Origin: Streptomyces sp. DG2A-72
GTDB lineage: Bacteria > Actinomycetota > Actinomycetes > Streptomycetales > Streptomycetaceae
Reading direction: 5' to 3'
DNA: 64,000 bases
NCBI RefSeq assembly: GCF_030499575.1
Contig: NZ_JASTLC010000001.1
Span: forward strand, 124,001-188,000
In this document: positions 18,830 through 27,540 of the stretch, piece by piece
Layout of the letters: every line of letters begins with the position of its first letter
How positions within the stretch are numbered: position 1 is the first letter of the stretch
Made by a program: the position numbers and the translations under genes
The notes under the pieces: generated by a model
What the model was told of the DNA's origin: nothing
The model's input: the letters and a program-made list of their open reading frames with translations, nothing else
Database searches by the model: none

Positions 18830-19165
18830 GCCACTCCCTTGCGGTGATTCAAGACTGCGGCTGCCGACCGCCGTCGAATGTGTGACGTACGGAGCCCCGT
18901 CCGACCGGAAGCTGACGAATGGGAGCCGAACAGCACGCATTACGGAGAGTATGCGGCCAGGTACTCGCCGCATACGAGCCTCGCGGCCGCCGTCTGCGAG
19001 GCCGCGAATTGGACGCCCTCCTGCCAGCCAGCTCATGCATCCTCGGCGGCATCCGTCACGCAAGATTCGATGGCACGAACTGCCGTTCACCAACCTTCGG
19101 CGACAACGCTCAGCTTGTTTTTTTAACCCCTGGGCCTCTGGGGTGAAGTGCTCGATCATGGGTGA
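18830..19165. other. Intergenic region between divergent cold-shock and VOC genes
   Basis: About 336 bases with no credible gene. It is locally less GC-rich than the coding sequence, with a T-run near 19115. It should hold both divergent promoters and the cold-shock leader. I could not assign -10/-35 boxes with confidence. Confidence 0.45.
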
Positions 19166-19621
19166 ATGACTGCCTTTTACCATGTGTGCTTCGTAGTGCC
19201 GGACATCGAGCAGGCGATGCAGGACTTTCAGCGTGCGGCCGGGGTCGAGTGGAGTGATCCTGTGTCCGACCGGCTCGGTGAGTGGGACTACCGCATCGTC
19301 TTCACCGCCGGCGGGCCGCCCTTCATCGAACTCATCGAAGGGCCGCCGGGCAGTCCCTGGGACGCGTCCAGGGGAGCCAGGTTCGATCACATCGGCTTCT
19401 GGACCAGCGATGTACGGCACGGTTCCCAGCGTTTGGAAGAAGCGAGCATGCCCGTGGACTTCTCCGGCTGCCCCTACGGCCGGCCGTTCGCCTACCACCA
19501 GATGGACAGCATCGGTGCCCGGATCGAACTCGTTGACGTCGCCAGGCAGGCCAGCTTCCTCAACGGGTGGCATCCGGGCGGGAAGCCGATGCCCGTCATC
19601 GACGAGACGCCCAGAAGCTGA
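19166..19621 (+). CDS. VOC (glyoxalase/bleomycin-resistance) superfamily protein
   Basis: A 151-residue vicinal-oxygen-chelate protein. The first beta-alpha-beta-beta-beta module starts [20 protein letters not shown] with the metal-type His, and continues to [19 protein letters not shown] with the Glu ligand. The second module begins [20 protein letters not shown] and ends with ARIELVDVA. Two modules match the usual length. Members are metal-dependent lyases, isomerases, dioxygenases or drug-binding proteins; the substrate is not evident. It is a single gene, followed by a transposase remnant. Confidence 0.87.
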   Translation: MTAFYHVCFVVPDIEQAMQDFQRAAGVEWSDPVSDRLGEWDYRIVFTAGGPPFIELIEGPPGSPWDASRGARFDHIGFWTSDVRHGSQRLEEASMPVDFSGCPYGRPFAYHQMDSIGARIELVDVARQASFLNGWHPGGKPMPVIDETPRS

Positions 19622-19666
19622 GCTCTCGTCACGCGATGCAGCTTCGAACGGCGGAGGCAAGCGTTC

Positions 19667-20074
19667 TTGAGGCGCTTCGATCTTGAACATACTTTCCGTT
19701 TTGTGAAGCAGACGCTCGGCTGGACCCGTCCCAGGCTCCGTACTCCCGAGGCCGCGGGCCGGTGGACATGGCTCGTGATCGCGGCGCATACCCAGCTCCG
19801 GCTCACCCGCGAGGCCGCGGCCGATCTCCGCCGCCCCTGGGAGAAGCGGGCCGAGCCCGCCCGGCTCACCCCGGCCCGCGTCCGCCGGGGGTTCAGGAAC
19901 CTCCGCCCTCACCTGCACAGTCCGGCCCGTGCGCCCAAACCCTCAACCCCCGGTCCAGGACGCCCACTTGGCTCGAAGAACCAGCGACCCGCCACCCGTC
20001 ACAACGTGGGCAAATCGACCAGGCGCCCAGAAAGCATCGCTGAACGTAATCAACTCAAAGCTCGCAGACCATAA
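19667..20074 (+). pseudogene. DDE transposase, C-terminal fragment (family also seen at 30130)
   Basis: The frame reads [20 protein letters not shown], then [36 protein letters not shown] and the basic tail GPGRPLGSKNQRPA. These are the last 130 residues of an actinobacterial DDE transposase in which E of DLEHTF is the third catalytic acid. No N-terminal part precedes it. A remnant resembling the N-terminus of the same family is at 30130-30366. Confidence 0.72.
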
Positions 20075-20336
20075 AACACAAGCTCAGAGCCTGTTTCACA
20101 TTTCTGTTTCCGTGTTCAGGCGACTCCGGGGTGGCTCGTTGTGGGGGTGTGCTGTGCGAACGAGTATCTGCACAGTCTCACACTCACACCTTTGTCTACT
20201 CCCCCAACTGGCCTTACGTACAACGCTCGCTGCCCCGAGAGTTGAGACACCGGCGCCACCGACGGCACGGACGGCCGTGGCCTCGTCGGTGAACGCTCGA
20301 TGGAAGGAACCGATCCGCAGGACTGGAAGAGGTCTC
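20075..20336. other. Intergenic stretch after the transposase remnant
   Basis: About 260 bases without a gene. The segment around 20092 (GAGCCTGTTTCACATTTCTG) looks like an old insertion-sequence end, but no partner repeat was found. Confidence 0.35.
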
Positions 20337-20402
20337 ATGATTCTCCGTAAGGCACTGGCTGTCGTCGGCTTGTACTCGGCGGCTGCGACCACAGCGGGAT
20401 GA
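20337..20402 (+). CDS. Tiny leader-like open frame (21 residues)
   Basis: ATG at 20337 follows GGAAGAGG and opens a 21-residue frame, MILRKALAVVGLYSAAATTA followed by G, which resembles the start of a secretion signal. Its stop overlaps the next ATG as ATGA. It may be the truncated beginning of a lost secreted protein or a real coupled peptide. No homology is claimed. Confidence 0.3.
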   Translation: MILRKALAVVGLYSAAATTAG

Positions 20403-20488
20403 AGAAAATCAAGCGCGTAGTGGCAGTCACGTGGACGAAAACCACACCGGACGACTGCAATTCCACCCAACTCGGGGAGAACACATGA
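20399..20488 (+). CDS. Tiny coupled open frame (29 residues)
   Basis: This frame begins inside the stop of the previous one (ATGA) and encodes MKKIKRVVAVTWTKTTPDDC and nine more residues. Its own stop overlaps the ATG of the I36-type inhibitor gene, again as ATGA. The lysine-rich start resembles a signal-peptide n-region. It is supported only by its position and the double overlap. Confidence 0.3.
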   Translation: MKKIKRVVAVTWTKTTPDDCNSTQLGENT

Positions 20489-20953
20489 AGCACATGCGAC
20501 GTATCCTCACGGTCGGTCGGCACATTCTCGGCGACCCTCGCGGCGGGCGCTGCGCCCGCCATCGCCGACACCTACCCCAAGGGGGACCCCAAGGCCGCCT
20601 CGCAGGCATCAGCAGTTCAACGCTTCGGCGCTCCCGGAACCAACATCGGAGTGAACGCATTCAATGACTGCCCCCAGGGCCGTCTCTGCCTCTGGGACAA
20701 CCGAGAGGCAGGCGGTCTGCGCCTCGCTGTCTTAACGCCCCCCGACGATTGGAGGCTGACCAGCGTTTCCGTAAACCGTACGAACAGCGTCTGGAACCGC
20801 ACGGGGCGTATAGCCCTCCTGGAGGACGACAACTGCGATGTCTCACTTCGCGTAGACCCTGGCGATAGGCTGCCGGACCTGGGTAGCATCGATCGAATCG
20901 GTCGTGACGGTACCTGGAACAACAAGATCGACAGTGGGTGGTTCTACCTCTAA
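20485..20953 (+). pseudogene. Peptidase inhibitor family I36-type secreted protein, frameshifted
   Basis: ATG at 20485 follows GGGGAGA and encodes MKHMRRILTVG, the start of a signal peptide. The reading frame must then shift by one base near 20520 to continue GTFSATLAAGAAPAIADTYP and into the mature domain with NDCPQGRLCLWDNREAGG. The beta-gamma-crystallin-like I36 pattern continues through TSVSVNRTNSVWNRTGRIAL and ends SGWFYL. Family members are small extracellular protease inhibitors with paired cysteines. Either the gene is a recent pseudogene or the base at the shift is a sequencing error. Without the shift only a signal-less fragment from 20651 would be made. Confidence 0.68.
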
Positions 20954-21089
20954 GTACGGTCGCCCTCTGAAAACTCCCGCCGACCAGGTCGGCGGGGCGG
21001 AAACGCGGGCACTCCACAAGCACCGGGCGACTGTTCTGCTCAGTCCTGATAGCTCGACTCGACCACGCGAATGCTGTCAGTGAGCGTTT

Positions 21090-21218
21090 TCAGCGTTGCC
21101 GCTCCAGGGTGAGGACAGCGGCGGCGATCGACGTCATTCGATTCGGGCTGCGTCGGGCTTTGCGGAAGATCCGCCAGGACTTGAGCCGTGCGACGCCGCG
21201 CTCGACCGGTGCCCGGGG
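21090..21218 (-). pseudogene. IS5-type (DDE_Tnp_4) transposase, C-terminal remnant
   Basis: The minus strand ends a transposase with PVERGVARLKSWRIFRKARR and then SPNRMTSIAAAVLTLERQR before the stop. Upstream of 21218 the frame is only antisense of an IS256 copy, so the IS256 sequence appears to have joined or replaced the rest of this gene. Confidence 0.7.
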
Positions 21219-22277
21219 AAGGTGACCACCGCGGCCGGGACGGTCGAGGTGAAGGCGCCGCGCGTCAACGACAGGCGCACCGACGAGACGACGGGCGAGC
21301 GCAAGCGGTTCTCCTCGGCGATCCTGCCGCCCTGGGCCCGGAAGTCCCCGAAGATCAGCGAAGTGCTGCCCCTGCTCTACCTGCACGGATTGTCCTCCGG
21401 TGACTTCGTGCCCGCGCTCGAGCAGTTCCTGGGCAGCTCGGTCGGTCTTTCGCCGGCCACCGTCACCCGCCTCACTGCCCAGTGGCAGGCCGACCACAAG
21501 GCGTTCGGCGAGCGCGACCTGGCTGGCAGCGACTACGTCTACGTCTGGGCCGACGGCATCCACCTGCGCATTCGCCTGGCCGAGGCGAAGTCCTGCGTCC
21601 TGGTGCTCATGGGCGTACGTGCCGACGGCACAAAGGAACTGATCGCGATGTCCGACGGCTACCGCGAGTCCGCCGAATCCTGGGCCGATCTCCTGCGGGA
21701 CTGCGCCCGCCGCGGCATGCGCGCACCCGTCCTCGCCGTCGGCGACGGCGCGCTCGGCTTCTGGAAGGCTCTGGCCGAAGGCTTTCCGGCCGCCCGGCAC
21801 CAGAGATGCTGGGTTCATAAAACGGCCAATGTGGTCAACACGCTGCCGAAGTCGGCCCAGTCAGGCGCCCGCAAGGCTCTGCAGGACATCTACAACGCCG
21901 AGGACCGTGACCACGCCTTCAAGGAGATCACCGCCTTCGAGGACGCCTACGGCACCAAGTGGCCCAAGGCGGTCAGGAAGATCACCGATGACGTGGACGA
22001 GCTGCTGGCGTTCTACGACTTCCCCGTCGGCCACTGGATCCGCCTGCGCACCACCAACCCCATCGAGTTCACCTTCGCCACGGTCCGGCTCCGCACGAAG
22101 GTGACCAAGGGCGCTGGCAGCGCGGCCGTCGCCCTCGCCATGGTCTTCAAGCGCGTCGAGACCGCCCAGCAGCGGTGGCGGGCCGTGAACGCACCCCACC
22201 TCGTCGCCCTCGTCCGTGCCGGAGCCCGCTTCGAACGCGGCGTGCTCGTCGAACGATCCGACGAGCACGCCGCCTAG
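21219..22277 (+). pseudogene. IS256-family transposase, best-preserved copy, N-terminally truncated
   Basis: From KVTTAAGTVEVKAPRVNDRR the frame is uninterrupted to the stop at 22277 and covers the catalytic domain: SDYVYVWADGIHLRIRLAEA (first Asp), LAVGDGALGFWKALAEGFPA (second Asp), HQRCWVHKTANVVNTLPKSA and a late ATVRLRTKVTKGAGS block. The first 70 or so residues of the family, including VREGARRMLAAALEAEV, are missing. The in-frame sequence before 21219 comes from the IS5-type remnant on the other strand. An intact catalytic domain without its N-terminal DNA-binding region is unlikely to transpose. Confidence 0.88.
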
Positions 22278-22320
22278 CCTGCCGCCGACGGAGCCGGTTA
22301 GGGCGCGTATTCGGTTGTGA

Positions 22321-23330
22321 TCAACAGATGGCCCGGGCGAGGTCCTTGAGCCAGATCATCGAGGCGCGAAGGCAGATGCCGGAGAGGTAGCTCGCGTGTG
22401 TCTTGTCGTACCGGGTAGCGATACCTCGCCACGCCTTCAGCTTGTTGATCAGCCGCTCAACGGTGTTCCGCGCCTTGTAAAGATCGGCGTCGTGGCTGAC
22501 GGGCCTACCGCCCCGGCTGTCCTTCTTCTGCCGGTTGGCAGCTTGGTCCATCTTCTCCGGGATGACCGCCTTGATACGGCGTTTGCGCAGGTGGGCGCGA
22601 TTGTCATGCGACGAGTACGCTTTGTCTCCGGCGACTGCGTCAGGCCGCGTGCGGGGGACAGCCGACGAGCCCGCGCACCCGTACCCTCTTCAGGACGGGG
22701 ATGAACTGCGGGCTGTCCGCTACCTGGCCCGGGGTCAGGAGGAACGCCAGCGGGCGGCATCTCCGATCGCCGGCGACGTGAATTTTGCTGGTCTGTCCGC
22801 CCTGGAGCGTCCGAGGAGGGCGGCCTTCAGCCGAAGGTTGTGCCGGCGCCGGATGTGTCTTCGTTCATCCCGTTCAGGAGCTCCTTCGGCCCACTTGTCC
22901 CGGTTTGTTCGTCGCAATCGCCCCCTTTACGTTGGCCTTCTCAGCCTCCATGGCGACCTTCTCCAAAGAGGTGAGACATCCTCGTCCAGGTGCATCCCGG
23001 CCGCGTCGTGGTGGGCCCGGACGGTGGTGGAGTCGATGCTGACCAGGGACAAGGTCGGTCCACCTCACCGCGCTTCGCGGCTTCCGCAATCAGGCCCTCC
23101 AGCAGGGCCTCGAAGACCCTGGCGTCACGCCACTGCCGGAAGCGGTTGTGGACGGTCGACCAGGCGCCGAACTGCGCCGGCATCTCCCGCCACTGCCCGC
23201 CAGTCCTGAACCGCCAGATCACACCCTCGAACTGTTGCCGCAGTCGCTCGGGGTACGGGCCGTACTCACCGACCGGCAGGTACGGCTTGATGAACTCCCA
23301 CTCCGAATCCGTCAGTTGCACTCGCGCCAC
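22321..23330 (-). pseudogene. IS5-family transposase, decayed
   Basis: The start is well preserved from 23330: MARVQLTDSEWEFIKPYLPV, YPERLRQQFEGVIWRFRTGG and MPAQFGAWSTVHNRFRQWRD. Frameshifts follow near 23050 (SIDSTTVRAHHDAAGMHLDE is split between frames) and again around 22980 and 22680. The C-terminus, ARNTVERLINKLKAWRGIAT and RYDKTHASYL, ends at 22321. The last 120 bases reappear inverted at 25296-25432. Confidence 0.85.
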
Positions 23331-23474
23331 CCAAGAACGTCCACCGGTCTGGGGCCTGCCGCGAAGGCAAATCTCGCAGATTGATCACGACGTGATGCGC
23401 GCCCTGGCACTCCAGCACCGGTTTTCGGCTGGACTTTTCCCGAGCCAAGCCGGGGACATGGCGGCCCGGAGTTC

Positions 23475-23498
23475 ATTGTGGCCCATGCGGTCCAGAAC
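23475..23498. promoter_or_regulatory. Probable TetR operator, upstream of tetR
   Basis: ATTGTGGCCCATGCGGTCCA plus GAAC aligns base for base in spacing with the 24-base element at 24443-24466 ahead of the SDR gene. The shared pattern is TTGTGG-N7/8-GTCCA-N-AAC. It lies 16 bases before the tetR start, consistent with autoregulation. Confidence 0.6.
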
Positions 23499-23513
23499 TT
23501 GTATTGTGCGGGT

Positions 23514-24110
23514 ATGCCTCGACCTCGTGAGTTCGATGAAAATCGCGTGCTTCTCGCTATCCGCGACGAGTTCTGGGACAAGGGCTACGCGGCGACATCG
23601 ATGGACGACCTGCTGCGCGTGAGCGGGCTGGGCAAAGGCAGCCTCTACGGGGCGTTCGGGGATAAGCGCAGCCTGTTCCTGCGGGTGCTGCGCGACTACG
23701 ACGACGCGAACCTGCTGATGCTGCGCGAGCGTCTGGTTTCCGCGGCGCGGGGGATCGACGTGGTGCGCGAGTTCGTACTCGGCCTGACCGGCGATCCGAC
23801 CGGGGCAGTTGCGCGTCGGGGCTGCCTGCTGGCCAACAGCAACGCCGAGCTTGCCGCCAGCACTCCGGACGTCGCAGCTGAGGCTCGCCGCAGCTACAAC
23901 GCGATCGCCACCGTCCTCACCGCGGCGCTGGAGCGCGCCCAGAGCGAAGGCGACCTCGACCTCGACATCGACCCTTCTGAGACCGCCCGCGCGGCCCTCG
24001 TCGCGCAACTCGGCCTCATCACTCTCGGGCGCACCGGCATGGACATCGGAGCGCTCACCGTGATAGCCCAGTCCGCCCTGGCACGGTTGCTGCCCACTCC
24101 GGCGCAGTAG
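23514..24110 (+). CDS. TetR-family transcriptional repressor
   Basis: A 198-residue TetR regulator. The N-terminal DNA-binding domain includes DENRVLLAIRDEFWDKGYAA, TSMDDLLRVSGLGKGSLYGA and FGDKRSLFLRVLRDY. The C-terminal domain (GCLLANSNAELAASTPDVAA and SETARAALVAQLGLITLGRT) matches the YxaF/LmrA-like branch that senses organic molecules. ATG 23514 was chosen because an upstream in-frame start would lie inside the operator. It precedes an SDR gene in the same direction, and similar 24-base operators occur before both, so it likely represses both. The cassette is bracketed by copies of an IS5 transposase end. Confidence 0.92.
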   Translation: MPRPREFDENRVLLAIRDEFWDKGYAATSMDDLLRVSGLGKGSLYGAFGDKRSLFLRVLRDYDDANLLMLRERLVSAARGIDVVREFVLGLTGDPTGAVARRGCLLANSNAELAASTPDVAAEARRSYNAIATVLTAALERAQSEGDLDLDIDPSETARAALVAQLGLITLGRTGMDIGALTVIAQSALARLLPTPAQ

Positions 24111-24442
24111 CAGCAACACCGGCCGACCTGTACCGCCACGGCCTGCAACCGACTCCGAACCCTGGGGCCGCCCTGAGGCTGTGCGCTGCGACTCCTGCGG
24201 AGGACCGCGCTCCGCAGGCCGGGCTCCTGCGCGCTGCCAGTCGTCAGGCGACTCGAATCGCGACCCGGCAGGCCGATACCGCCGCGGCGGTCGGCGCTGC
24301 CGGTGGTGTGGCCCCGCCGTTGTCCGACCAGAGGTCGCGGGTGCGGGACAACTGCCCGCAGCCTGCTCAGCCCGGCTACGGGGCCGCGCCGGGAAGCCCC
24401 GATGCCGAAGCAATCTTGACTGTGCGGTCCATATCAGGGAAG

Positions 24443-24466
24443 GTTGTGGACGCAACAGTCCATAAC
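24443..24466. promoter_or_regulatory. Probable TetR operator, upstream of the SDR gene
   Basis: GTTGTGGAC and GTCCATAAC form an inverted repeat around GCAACA, 14 bases before the SDR start and partly within the region of its ribosome site. The element matches 23475-23498 in spacing and half-sites. Confidence 0.65.
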
Positions 24467-24480
24467 TTGAAGGAGGCGGC

Positions 24481-25215
24481 ATGGCCGTCTTGGAAGACAA
24501 GGTCGCCGTGGTCACCGGGGCCAGCACCGGCATCGGGTTCGCGACCGCGCGCGCATTCCGCGACGAGGGCGCCACGGTGTTCATCACCGGTCGCCGCAAA
24601 GACGCGCTCGACGCCGCGGTTGCCGAGCTCGGACCTGGCGTGACCGGCGTGGTCTGCGATGCTTCGGTGCCCTCAGAGCTAGTTGCGTTCTACAGCACCG
24701 TGCGCGACCAGGCCGGACGCATCGACGTGCTGGTCGCCAACGCCGGCGTCGGCACCGCGGCGCCGCTCGGCGAGGTGACGGAAGATCTGATCGACTCGGT
24801 GTTCGCCACCAACGTCAAGGGAACGATCTTCACTCTCCAGCAGGCGCTGCCGCTGCTCAGCACAAACGCTTCGGTAATCCTGACGGGTTCGATCGCTGCG
24901 ACACGGCCCAACCTGGGACTTGAGGTCTACGCAGCGTCGAAGGCCGCAGTCCGCACGCTCGCCCGCGGCTGGGCTCTCAGCGCGCGCACACACGGCTTCC
25001 GGGTCAACGTCGTATCCCCGGGCGGTACGCGCACCCCTGGTCTGTTTGAGCTGGTCACACCCGAGATGCTCAAGCAGGCCGAAGGCGCTGTTCCCCTCGG
25101 CCGGCTTGCCGAGCCCGAGGAGATCGCCGCCGTGACGACGTTCCTCGCCTCGGACGCGTCGAGCTACGTCAACGGTGCCGAGTTCTTCGCCGACGGTGGA
25201 TACGCGCAGGCATGA
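24481..25215 (+). CDS. Short-chain dehydrogenase/reductase
   Basis: A 244-residue classical SDR oxidoreductase. The cofactor loop is TGASTGIGFATARAF (residues 13-27), with GRR after the second strand suggesting NADP(H) preference. VANAGVG marks the structural Asn-Ala-Gly, the catalytic serine lies in ILTGSIAAT, and the Tyr/Lys pair lies in EVYAASKAAVRTLARG. The C-terminus ends YVNGAEFFADGGYAQA as in the family. AAGGAGG precedes the ATG. It follows a TetR gene with matching operators and is probably induced by the compound the regulator senses. The 370-base gap between the two genes holds no other gene. Confidence 0.93.
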   Translation: MAVLEDKVAVVTGASTGIGFATARAFRDEGATVFITGRRKDALDAAVAELGPGVTGVVCDASVPSELVAFYSTVRDQAGRIDVLVANAGVGTAAPLGEVTEDLIDSVFATNVKGTIFTLQQALPLLSTNASVILTGSIAATRPNLGLEVYAASKAAVRTLARGWALSARTHGFRVNVVSPGGTRTPGLFELVTPEMLKQAEGAVPLGRLAEPEEIAAVTTFLASDASSYVNGAEFFADGGYAQA

Positions 25216-25295
25216 GCGCTCTCGTAAGCGCCGATTCAGGTGTGTCTCACGCACGGTCCGGGGCTGGGGCGGTGGCTTGGAGCGTGTCTCGATAA

Positions 25296-25432
25296 CCTGA
25301 AGGCGTGGCGAGGTATCGCTACCCGGTACGACAAGACACACGCGAGCTACACCTCCGGCCACTACCTTCGCGCCTCGATGATCTGGCTCAAGGACCTCGC
25401 CCGGGCCATCTGTTGATCGCAACCGAATACAC
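25296..25432 (+). pseudogene. IS5-family transposase 3' end, inverted copy
   Basis: The plus strand reads LKAWRGIATRYDKTHASYTS, then RASMIWLKDLARAIC and a stop. It is near-identical in inverted orientation to 22321-22440. Only the last 40 codons and the short terminal sequence remain. It sits beyond the TetR/SDR cassette and directly beside the IS701 element. Confidence 0.82.
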
Positions 25433-25436
25433 CTAG

Positions 25437-26832
25437 TAGTGCTTCGTTACCTTGGGTGATCTCGCGTGGTGATGGGCATCTTCGAAGCATGAGGTTGGGG
25501 GAGGTGGAACGGCTCCGGGGTGAGTTATCGGAGTTCGTTGCCGATGTGTTCGGGTCGTTGCCGCGGCGGGATCAGCGGCGGTGGGGCGAGTGTTATCTGC
25601 GGGGCCTGATGCTGGACGGCCGGCGCAAGTCGATCCAGCCGATGGCCGAGCGGCTGCCGGACGGCAACATGCAGGCCCTGCAGCAGTTCGTGAACCAGTC
25701 GCCGTGGGAGTGGACACCCGTGCGCCAGCGGATCGCCCGGCGGTTGTGCGAGGCGATCGGGCCTGAGGTGTGGGTGGTCGACGACGTGTCGTTTCCCAAG
25801 TGCGGCACCGCGTCGGTGGGGGTGGCCCGCCAGTGCTGCGGAGCGTTGGGAAAGCGGGCGAACTGCCAGGTCGCGGTCAGTGTGCACGCGGCCACCGACG
25901 CTGCCTCGTGCCCGCTGGAGTGGGAGTTGTTCCTGCCCGGGGAATGGTCGCAAGACCAGCAGCGGCGCCGACGAGCCGGGGTGCCCGACGAGGTCTGTCA
26001 TGTGTCCAAGACGCGTCTGGCGCTGGGGGTGCTGGACCGGCTGGCCGCGCAGGGGCTGGCGGTATCGGTGATCGTGGCGGATGCCGGATATGGCCGCAGC
26101 GTCTCCTTCCGGCTCGCGTTGGAGGAACGCGGCTGGTCCTACGTCATGGCCGTCGATCCCAAGGAGATCGCCCGGCCCTCGACCGCCGAACCTCATCAGC
26201 CCGACTACGCCGGGCTGGGGCCGCCCACGCTGCCCCGTTACCGCGACCCCGCCCGACCGCTTCTGGGCCTCATCGACGCCGACACCCTGTTTCAGGAGGT
26301 CACCTGGCGGCAGGGCAGCAAAGGTGCGATGACCTCGCGTTTCGCCGTGCTCGAGGTGAGGCCGTCGGGCAAGGAGGCCAGCCGAACCGCCCAGGAGCAG
26401 GCCGGCGGACGCAGCCGCTGGGACGGCGTTCTGCCGCTGCGGACCCTGCTCGTCGAGCAGCCCGAAGAAGCTGCCGGGCCGACCGGGTACTGGATGAGCA
26501 ACCTGCCGGTTACCACCCCGATCACCGACCTGGTGCGGTGGGCGAAGATGCGGTGGCGGATCGAGCACGACTACCGCGAACTCAAACACGGCCTGGGGCT
26601 AGATCACTTCGAGGGCCGCACCTGGCGCGGCTGGCACCACCACGTCACCCTCGTCACCGCCGCCCAGGCCTTCCTCACCCTGCGGCGGCTCGACCCAAAA
26701 GCACACACGTCGGCCTGACCCTCTACCAGGTCCTCGACATCCTCCAGGACCTGCTGAAGTGCTGGACCGGCACCTGCACCACCTGCGGCCGGCCCCTGTC
26801 GGCCAGCAGATCCAGAACTTAACGAAGCACTA
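25437..26832 (+). mobile_element. IS701-family insertion sequence with intact ends
   Basis: TAGTGCTTCGTTA at 25437-25449 is repeated inverted and perfect at 26820-26832. CTAG flanks both sides (25433-25436 and 26833-26836) as a 4-base target duplication, the length and sequence class known for IS701. The single gene inside has a frameshift near its end. Well-preserved ends point to a fairly recent insertion next to the IS5 fragment. Confidence 0.92.
25489..26718 (+). CDS. IS701-family DDE transposase, C-terminus frameshifted
   Basis: A 409-residue transposase that would cut and paste the element at 25437-26832. The N-terminal region includes GELSEFVADVFGSLPRRDQR and YLRGLMLDGRRKSIQPMAER. Catalytic acids lie in VWVVDDVSFPKCG (first Asp), VIVADAGYGRS (second Asp) and WRIEHDYRELKHGLGLDHFE (Glu). 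Near 26697 a one-base shift in a run of A ends the protein at AHTSA. The expected tail GLTLYQVLDILQDLLKC continues in another frame to 26822. About 35 residues are lost, so activity is uncertain. The ATG at 25489 suits the family start better than the upstream frame. Confidence 0.9.
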   Translation: MRLGEVERLRGELSEFVADVFGSLPRRDQRRWGECYLRGLMLDGRRKSIQPMAERLPDGNMQALQQFVNQSPWEWTPVRQRIARRLCEAIGPEVWVVDDVSFPKCGTASVGVARQCCGALGKRANCQVAVSVHAATDAASCPLEWELFLPGEWSQDQQRRRRAGVPDEVCHVSKTRLALGVLDRLAAQGLAVSVIVADAGYGRSVSFRLALEERGWSYVMAVDPKEIARPSTAEPHQPDYAGLGPPTLPRYRDPARPLLGLIDADTLFQEVTWRQGSKGAMTSRFAVLEVRPSGKEASRTAQEQAGGRSRWDGVLPLRTLLVEQPEEAAGPTGYWMSNLPVTTPITDLVRWAKMRWRIEHDYRELKHGLGLDHFEGRTWRGWHHHVTLVTAAQAFLTLRRLDPKAHTSA

Positions 26833-26948
26833 CTAGGAGCGGGTCCGGCGGATCATGGCCGGCGGACGCTGCGAGCGGGTCGCTTCAGTGGTGAGTGCGC
26901 CAGGAAAGGTACAGGCCCGTTCTCGGCTCTGCCGGTCGTGCGCCTTGT

Positions 26949-27515
26949 TCAGCTCTGCGGGCTCAGTCCCGCCACGGCCAGCCGGAACAGCCGCTCCGCC
27001 CGGGCGGCGGGGTCGGGGTAGTGCTCCGTGGCCAGGACGATGCCGACGACCAGCGTGATCAGGTCTGTGACGGTGACGCCTGCCGCCACCGCGCCGCCCT
27101 GCTCGGCGCGGCGCAGCAGCGGGCCTGCCGCCTCTTCCAGCGCCGCCGAGCAGGCGTTCTCATGCACCGGGTCGGACCCGGCACCGTCGTAGGCCAGCGC
27201 GGCTGCCAGACCCCGGGCGCAGATGCAGTAGGCGACGACGTCACCCAGCCACTCCAGGAGCGCGTCCCGGCTGTCGTCCTTGCCGGTCAGGTCGTGGGCG
27301 CGGGCGCACAGGGCCTCGATCCGTTTCCGGGAGACCGCCTCCAGCAGTGCGCGGCGGGTGGGGAAATGCCGGCGCACGGTCGCCGAGCCGACCCCCGCGG
27401 TGCGGGCGATCTGTTCCAGGGAGGCGGCGGTGCCCTGGGCGGCGACCTCCTCCTCTGCCACGGCGAGGATCCGCGCGTAGTTGCGCCGGGCGTCGGCGCG
27501 CTGTCGGTCTGGCAT
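26949..27515 (-). CDS. TetR-family transcriptional repressor
   Basis: A 188-residue TetR regulator. The DNA-binding part reads RRNYARILAVAEEEVAAQGT, then LEQIARTAGVGSATVRRHFP and TRRALLEAVSRKRIEALC. The ligand domain contains LLEWLGDVVAYCICARGLAA and a TetR_C-type tail (VTDLITLVVGIVLATEHYPD). GGAGAGG precedes the ATG. It is divergent from an NAD(P)-binding gene, and two GGCGGGCCCCGCC palindromes lie between them. The likely scheme is joint repression of itself and the reductase-like gene, relieved by an unknown small molecule. Confidence 0.92.
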   Translation of the reverse strand: MPDRQRADARRNYARILAVAEEEVAAQGTAASLEQIARTAGVGSATVRRHFPTRRALLEAVSRKRIEALCARAHDLTGKDDSRDALLEWLGDVVAYCICARGLAAALAYDGAGSDPVHENACSAALEEAAGPLLRRAEQGGAVAAGVTVTDLITLVVGIVLATEHYPDPAARAERLFRLAVAGLSPQS

Positions 27516-27540
27516 GGCGTCCTCTCCGTGCTTGCTAAGT

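Noticed and set aside
20431..20667. A 78-residue frame starting upstream of the I36 gene as a separate protein
   Set aside because: It contains the true signal start at 20485 but its remainder is the out-of-frame reading of the inhibitor gene.
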